Shown here one piece after another: positions 59,874 to 64,000 of a DNA stretch of 64,000 nucleotides (position 1 is its first letter; every line of letters begins with the position of its first letter). The notes below the pieces were generated by a model that saw only the letters and a list, made by a program, of their open reading frames with translations, did no database searches and was not told where the DNA came from. Position numbers and translations under genes: made by a program. The stretch comes from SZUA-35 sp963781035 (GTDB lineage Bacteria; Actinomycetota; Acidimicrobiia; Acidimicrobiales; SZUA-35), in the NCBI GenBank assembly GCA_963781035.1, contig CAWAEN010000003.1, positions 124,001 through 188,000 of the forward strand, read 5' to 3'.

Positions 59874-60973
59874 TCAGACGGGATGGTGGAGGGCGGCCTC
59901 GGTGTAGCGGTCGAACAAGTGGAAACGCGACGGATCGATGGTGCAGTTCGACGGTGTCGCCAACCCGCGGGCCGACGCCTGCGACCACGGCGCACAGTGG
60001 TGGTTGCCGCCCGGCGGTGGGAGGCGTCCGTTCGATCTGTACGTGGACGACGGTCGAGGATCCGCGCAGCTCGGTTCGGACGACCTCGCCGAGGAGCGGG
60101 CTGCGACGCGACTGGCCGGACGTGCCCGGCACGCCGAGACGGACCGACTCGGGACGGATGCCGACGAGGGCTCGACCGCCGACGAATCGTTCGGCCGCCG
60201 CAGGGTGGGCCGGGAACGTGGCACTCCCGACGTGGTAGCTGCGCACGCCGGCGACGACGGTGACCGGGGCCTCGAAGATGTTCATGGCCGGCTCACCGAG
60301 GAACTGTGCGACCGTGATGTTGACCGGTCGATCGTAGATCTCGAGTGGCGGTCCGATCTGCTGCAGCCGGCCCTGGTCGATCACGGCGACCCGGTCGGCC
60401 AGTACGAGTGCGTCCTCCTGGTCGGCGGTGACCAGCAGTGTCGTCAGTCCGAAGTCGGCGCGAACCTTGGCGATGTCGGCCCGAAGTTTGAGCCGCAGGT
60501 CGAGGTCGATGCGTGCGAGTGGCTCGTCGAGCAGGAGCACTCGCGGTCGAGCGACGAGGGCCCGAGCCAACTGGACGGCCTGGACCTCTCCGCCGGACAG
60601 GTGGCGCCGACGCCGCGTGAGCAGGTGTTCGATCGAGAACCGATGAGCCTCGGCGTGTACCCGCCGATCGATGTCCTCGACCGTCTCACCTCGGAAACGG
60701 AGCGGCAGAGCGATGTGATCGCCGGCGTTGCGCATCGGCGTCAGTGCGTTCTGCTGTGTGACCATGCCGAACTGTCGTTCTCGAGGCGGCATCCCGGTGA
60801 TGTCGATCCCGTCGCAGAGAACCCGGCCGTGGTCGGGGTACAGCAGACCGGAGGCGATGCGCAGTGCCGTGCTCTTGCCGCATCCGGAGACCCCGACCAG
60901 CGCCACACACTCTCCGGAGCCGATGTCGAGGTGGAGGCCGCGCAGGGCTGGAACGTCGTCGAAGCTGTGGGAG
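59874..60973 (-). CDS. ABC transporter ATPase, MalK/UgpC (CUT1)-like, one frameshift
   Basis: About 365 residues. FDYISHSFDDVPALRGL, Walker A LVGVSGCGKSTALRIASGLL, a QQNALTPMRN Q-loop, signature HLSGGEVQAVQLARAL, Walker B LLLDEPLARID, TADQEDALVLADR, then PVNITVAQFLGEPAMN and a C-terminal TOBE domain. A shift near 59915 restores the end FHLFDRYTEA. No ATG, GTG or TTG is found in frame upstream; the start is placed where similarity begins (ITRLTFDY), so the initiator is probably altered by an error. No permease genes are adjacent. Confidence 0.78.
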
Positions 60974-61027
60974 ATGTAGTCGAAGGTCAGTCGAGTGATC
61001 GCCCGAGTCTGTCAGGGGTGGCCGGGA

Positions 61028-63783
61028 TCAGGCGATCGGGGGCCAGCCGAGGATGCGGCGAGCCCGGTTGCGAACGATGGTCCTCAGCCATTCGACGAAG
61101 AGGTAGATGACGGGGAACGCCAGCAGCACCAGGACCGTGGAGCTGAGCAGGCCACCGATCAGGGTGAAGCTGAGCGCCTCCCAGAAGGGGTCGCTCAACG
61201 CGAGCGGCAACAGCCCGACCACGGTGGTGAGCGTCGTGGCGACGAGTGGCCGGAAGCGTCTGGTGACGGCCTGTCCGATGGCTTCGCCAGGGCGGAGACC
61301 GGACCGGCGGGCCTGGTTGGCGGCGTCGATCAACAGAATCGTGTTGTTGACGACCACGCCGATCGAGCGCGATGAGCCCGACGAACACGAAGAAGCTGAG
61401 GGGGTTGTCCGTGAGGCTCAGAGCGGCGAACACACCGAAGAGGCTGAACGGAATGGCGAGGATGATCAGCAGCGGCTGCACGATCGACCGGAACTGGAGG
61501 ACGAGGAGCAGCAGCACGAGGATCAGCGCCGCGACGAGAGCGATCATCAGGCCGGCGAAATCCTCCTGATTGTCGGACTCCTGGCCGAAGTCGAATCCGA
61601 TGGCGTCCTCGGCGAGGCCACGGGCGGCGAGTTCGTCTGCCGAGAACAGGTCGTTGACCAGGGCCTCGGTGGCGTCGAGATTGTTGGTGAGGTCGTCGGT
61701 GCTGTACGCCGCCCGCACCTCGATCTGACGCAGTCCGTCGACCCGATACACCTGGCCTCGGGTGGAGACGATGGCCTCGGTGATGTCGGTGGGGTCGCCG
61801 CTGCCCTTGTCGAGGCGGACGCCGTCGAGGGCAGAGCGAAGATCATCGGCGAGAGTCTCGGCTGCGGCGAGGTTGTCGTCCGTGGTGGTGATCTGGGCCG
61901 CGAACGGGAACTCGTCGACCGGCGGGCCGTTCTCGAGGGGTCCGATCGTGAGGCGGGCACCGTCGAAGTCGGCGAGCGCCGCTTCGAGCTGTTCCACGAA
62001 CTGTGGGGCGGTCGTGTCGCGATCACCGAATGGGGTCAGGTCGATGAAGGTGAGCAGCGTGCGCTCGTTGGCCCGGATGTACTGCGATCGAACGAGGTCG
62101 TCGCCGAGCACTTCGACGACGGTGGCATCGATGTCTCGGCTCAGCTCCTGGGCCTCCTCGATCGTCGTGCCGAAGTCGAAATCGGCACTGACGGCCAGGA
62201 CGTTGGCGTCCTTGCCAGGAGGGAAGATGTTGAAGCCCAGCGTCCCCGCGATCACGAGGAAACCGGTCATGACGACGCCGACGGCGAAGGCGACGAGTCC
62301 GCCGCCGACGAGCCAGCCCTTCACGCCGTTGCTCGACGGGTACTCGGCCAAGCGGCCGGCGCCGTCGGCGACGACGCGAAGCGCCCGAACCGACGGGTTC
62401 GATCCCGGCTTTGCCTTGAGGAGGAAGGGGTGGGCGATGGCGGGAATGAAGACCACCGAGAAGACGAACGACACCAGCAGGGTGATGATGACGGTGGTGG
62501 GAATGGCTCGGATGAACTGGCCGAGGACGCCGCCGACGAACAGCATCGGACCGAACACCAGCACGGTGGTGAGCGTGCCGGCGAGCGAAGCGGTGCCGAC
62601 TCGGTTGATGGCCGTGCGAACGACGCCCAGGTCGTCCTCGGCCTCGTCGCGATTGGCGTCGATCGATTCCGAGATCACGATGGCATCGTCGACCAGGAGA
62701 CCGAGGGTCAGGATCAGGCCGAACAGGGTGATGGTGTTCAGCGAGTAGCCGAGGAACCACAGCCCGGCCAGCGCGGCCAGCATCACGGTGCCCATGAAAG
62801 TGGCCGTGATCGCCGCCGCCCTCCAGCCGATGAGCAGCAGACTGACGAGCGCCACGGCAACGAGGCCGGTGAGGAGGTTGCGGGTGAGGCCTCCGATCTG
62901 GGACCGGATGTCGGTCGCGAAGTCGGCGGTGACCTCGGCCGTGTAGCCATCGCTCAGGACTGATTCTTCCGCGCTGGCCGCGATCCGGTCCTGCACGACA
63001 TCACTGAAGGCGAGGATGTCGAGATCGGTGTCGGTGTTGCGGATGAGTCCGACGGCGACGGCTTCGGCGTAGACGCCGGAGTTCTCGAGAACGACGCGGG
63101 TGAACCGGGTCTGTCTGACGACGGTCTCACCGGTGGTCGGGTCGACGCCTTCGGTCAGGAGGTCGCGGACGTCTGCCTGTGCGACGGCATCGTCGGTGGC
63201 GAGGAAGTCACGCAGCTTGGCCGCTTCGGCTTCGAGTTCGGCCGCCGTCGCCCCGTCAGGGCCGGCCACGGCAACGAGCACGTCGTAGACCTCGAGGAAC
63301 TTGGTGGCGTCCAGGGAGCGGACCGAGATGTCGGCCTCCGGCGGGAGGTCGATGTCGGTGAGGGCGGCTTCGAGCAGCGCCGCCCCCTCTGGCGAGCTGA
63401 AGGAGTCCTCGAATTCGACGACCACGGCGAAGGTGTTGGTGACGGCGAAGCTCTGGACCTCGGCGACCCCTTCGATGGCGCCGAACGCCTCGCCGAGCGG
63501 CTGCGTGACGTCGGTGTCGACGGTGGTCGGGTCGTCGACGAAGTAGGTGCCGTCGACGATGGCGATGGGCAGGTTGACGGGGGGAAACCCCTCGCGGGCG
63601 AGGCCGCCGAAGTAGGCGGTCAGCCCGACGCCGACGACGACCAACCACACCCCGAGCGTGACCGGCCAATGGTGGGTCGAGCGGACGGCGATCGCCGTGA
63701 TCGGGGAGCGATTCGTGGTGTGGTCGCGGCAGCAGTTCGTCGGCTTCGGTCGAGCGTTCGCGCTCCGTCACAGGGGTGTCCAT
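61028..63783 (-). CDS. RND family efflux transporter (AcrB/HAE-like), frameshifted
   Basis: About 917 residues. TM1 (WLVVVGVGLTAYFGG), a first periplasmic loop, helices NLLTGLVAVALVSLLLI through LTLGLLVDDAIVISESID (the proton-relay Asp pair in TM4), FGPMLFVGGVLGQF, a second large loop, then LLLLVLQFRSIVQPLLIILAIPFSLFG, GVVVNNTILLIDAANQAR and LVATTLTTVVGLLPLAL. Shifts near 61370 and 63715. ATG 63783 has TAGCGT 8 nt upstream. No membrane-fusion partner or outer-membrane factor is next to it. Confidence 0.88.
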
Positions 63784-63791
63784 GGGGCAGC

Positions 63792-63797
63792 ACGCTA
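63792..63797 (-). promoter_or_regulatory. Putative -10 element (TAGCGT), leaderless
   Basis: TANNNT 8 nt before ATG 63783 of the RND gene. Confidence 0.45.
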
Positions 63798-63864
63798 CGA
63801 AGACCGAGTGACCGGGGTCGGATCCTGTGACCGATGTCGCTCGGAACGGTCAGGCCCGGGAATC

Positions 63865-64000
63865 TCAGGCGTTGGGATCGTCGAAGGAGATCAGGCTCGG
63901 TTCGTAGTCGGCCGGGGGAGTGAACCCGAGCAGCTCGAAGACGGTCGCCGCGACGTTGGCCAGGCCGGCGCCGGGGGGTGGGGCCATGTGGTATTCGCCG
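63865..64000 (-). CDS. C-terminal end of a probable cofactor-independent phosphoglycerate mutase (partial)
   Basis: A frame runs from the window edge to a TGA at 63865-63867, giving about 44 residues: GAGLANVAATVFELLGF and PPADYEPSLISF are typical of the alkaline-phosphatase-superfamily end of 2,3-bisphosphoglycerate-independent phosphoglycerate mutases. Only the tail is visible, so the assignment is tentative. Confidence 0.5.
   Translation of the reverse strand, partial: GEYHMAPPPGAGLANVAATVFELLGFTPPADYEPSLISFDDPNA

Noticed and set aside
58369..60906. A single 845-residue protein fusing an ABC ATPase to an EAL domain
   Set aside because: A frame change near 59915 restores a normal MalK-type end (FHLFDRYTEA) with its own stop at 59874, and an ATG at 59787 then starts the EAL protein. 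The fusion depends on an indel.

Overview
The window is high-GC bacterial DNA with the gene order of an actinobacterial replication-origin region. The runs gyrB-gyrA-DUF3566-tRNA-Ile, dnaA-dnaN-recF-dciA, rpmH-rnpA-yidD-yidC-jag-rsmG-parA-parB, ECF sigma/anti-sigma/trxA, DUF5318-class A PBP and rpsF-ssb-rpsR-rplI-dnaB all match the arrangement known from Mycobacterium tuberculosis. Sequence divergence, the missing MurJ half of the MviN-like gene and the abundant acidic tracts suggest a deep actinobacterial lineage; class Acidimicrobiia (Ilumatobacter-like) is my inference, not a proven assignment.

Layout. 1-1.9 kb: a truncated FliA/WhiG-type sigma factor, a frameshifted NAD(P)-binding oxidoreductase coupled to a 46-aa protein, and tRNA-Ile(GAT). 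1.9-12.7 kb, minus strand: DUF3566 protein, an orphan TadE/G-like protein, gyrA, gyrB, dciA, recF, dnaN, dnaA. oriC lies around dnaA, with DnaA boxes on both sides and a 27-bp direct repeat. 13.1-19.0 kb, plus strand: rpmH, rnpA, yidD, yidC, jag, rsmG, a gene-free stretch with four perfect parS sites, parA, parB. 19.2-25.9 kb, minus strand: an overlapping series GNAT, DUF6049-like protein, Ser/Thr kinase with extracellular domain, ECF sigma, anti-sigma, then a membrane protein and thioredoxin. 25.9-31.9 kb, plus: HDAC-family deacetylase, CCA-adding enzyme, DUF5318, penicillin-binding protein, AIM24 protein; then a minus-strand metallophosphoesterase.

33.3-40.2 kb holds a branched-chain amino acid/urea-type ABC importer (livF, livG, livH, livM, livK) with an acyl-CoA synthetase gene inside the operon. 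40.5-43.9 kb is rpsF-ssb-rpsR-rplI-dnaB. 44-50.7 kb mixes small membrane proteins, a NUDIX hydrolase, DUF2277, a DEAD-box helicase, trxB and a membrane-anchored unknown. 50.9-58.4 kb is a second Liv importer (livK-livH-livM-livG-livF) followed by an FAD oxidoreductase. 58.4-64 kb, minus: a degenerate EAL protein, an ABC ATPase, an RND pump and the end of a probable phosphoglycerate mutase.

Two general properties affect every reading. First, about half of the genes, including essential ones (gyrA, gyrB, recF, parA, parB, yidC), are broken by single-base shifts of either sign; this looks like uncorrected sequencing indels rather than gene decay, so gene spans below are given across the shifts. 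Second, at least nine genes start 6-9 nt after a TANNNT -10 hexamer with no Shine-Dalgarno, indicating widespread leaderless transcription, while genes inside operons start from GTGA/ATGA overlaps or good Shine-Dalgarno sites.
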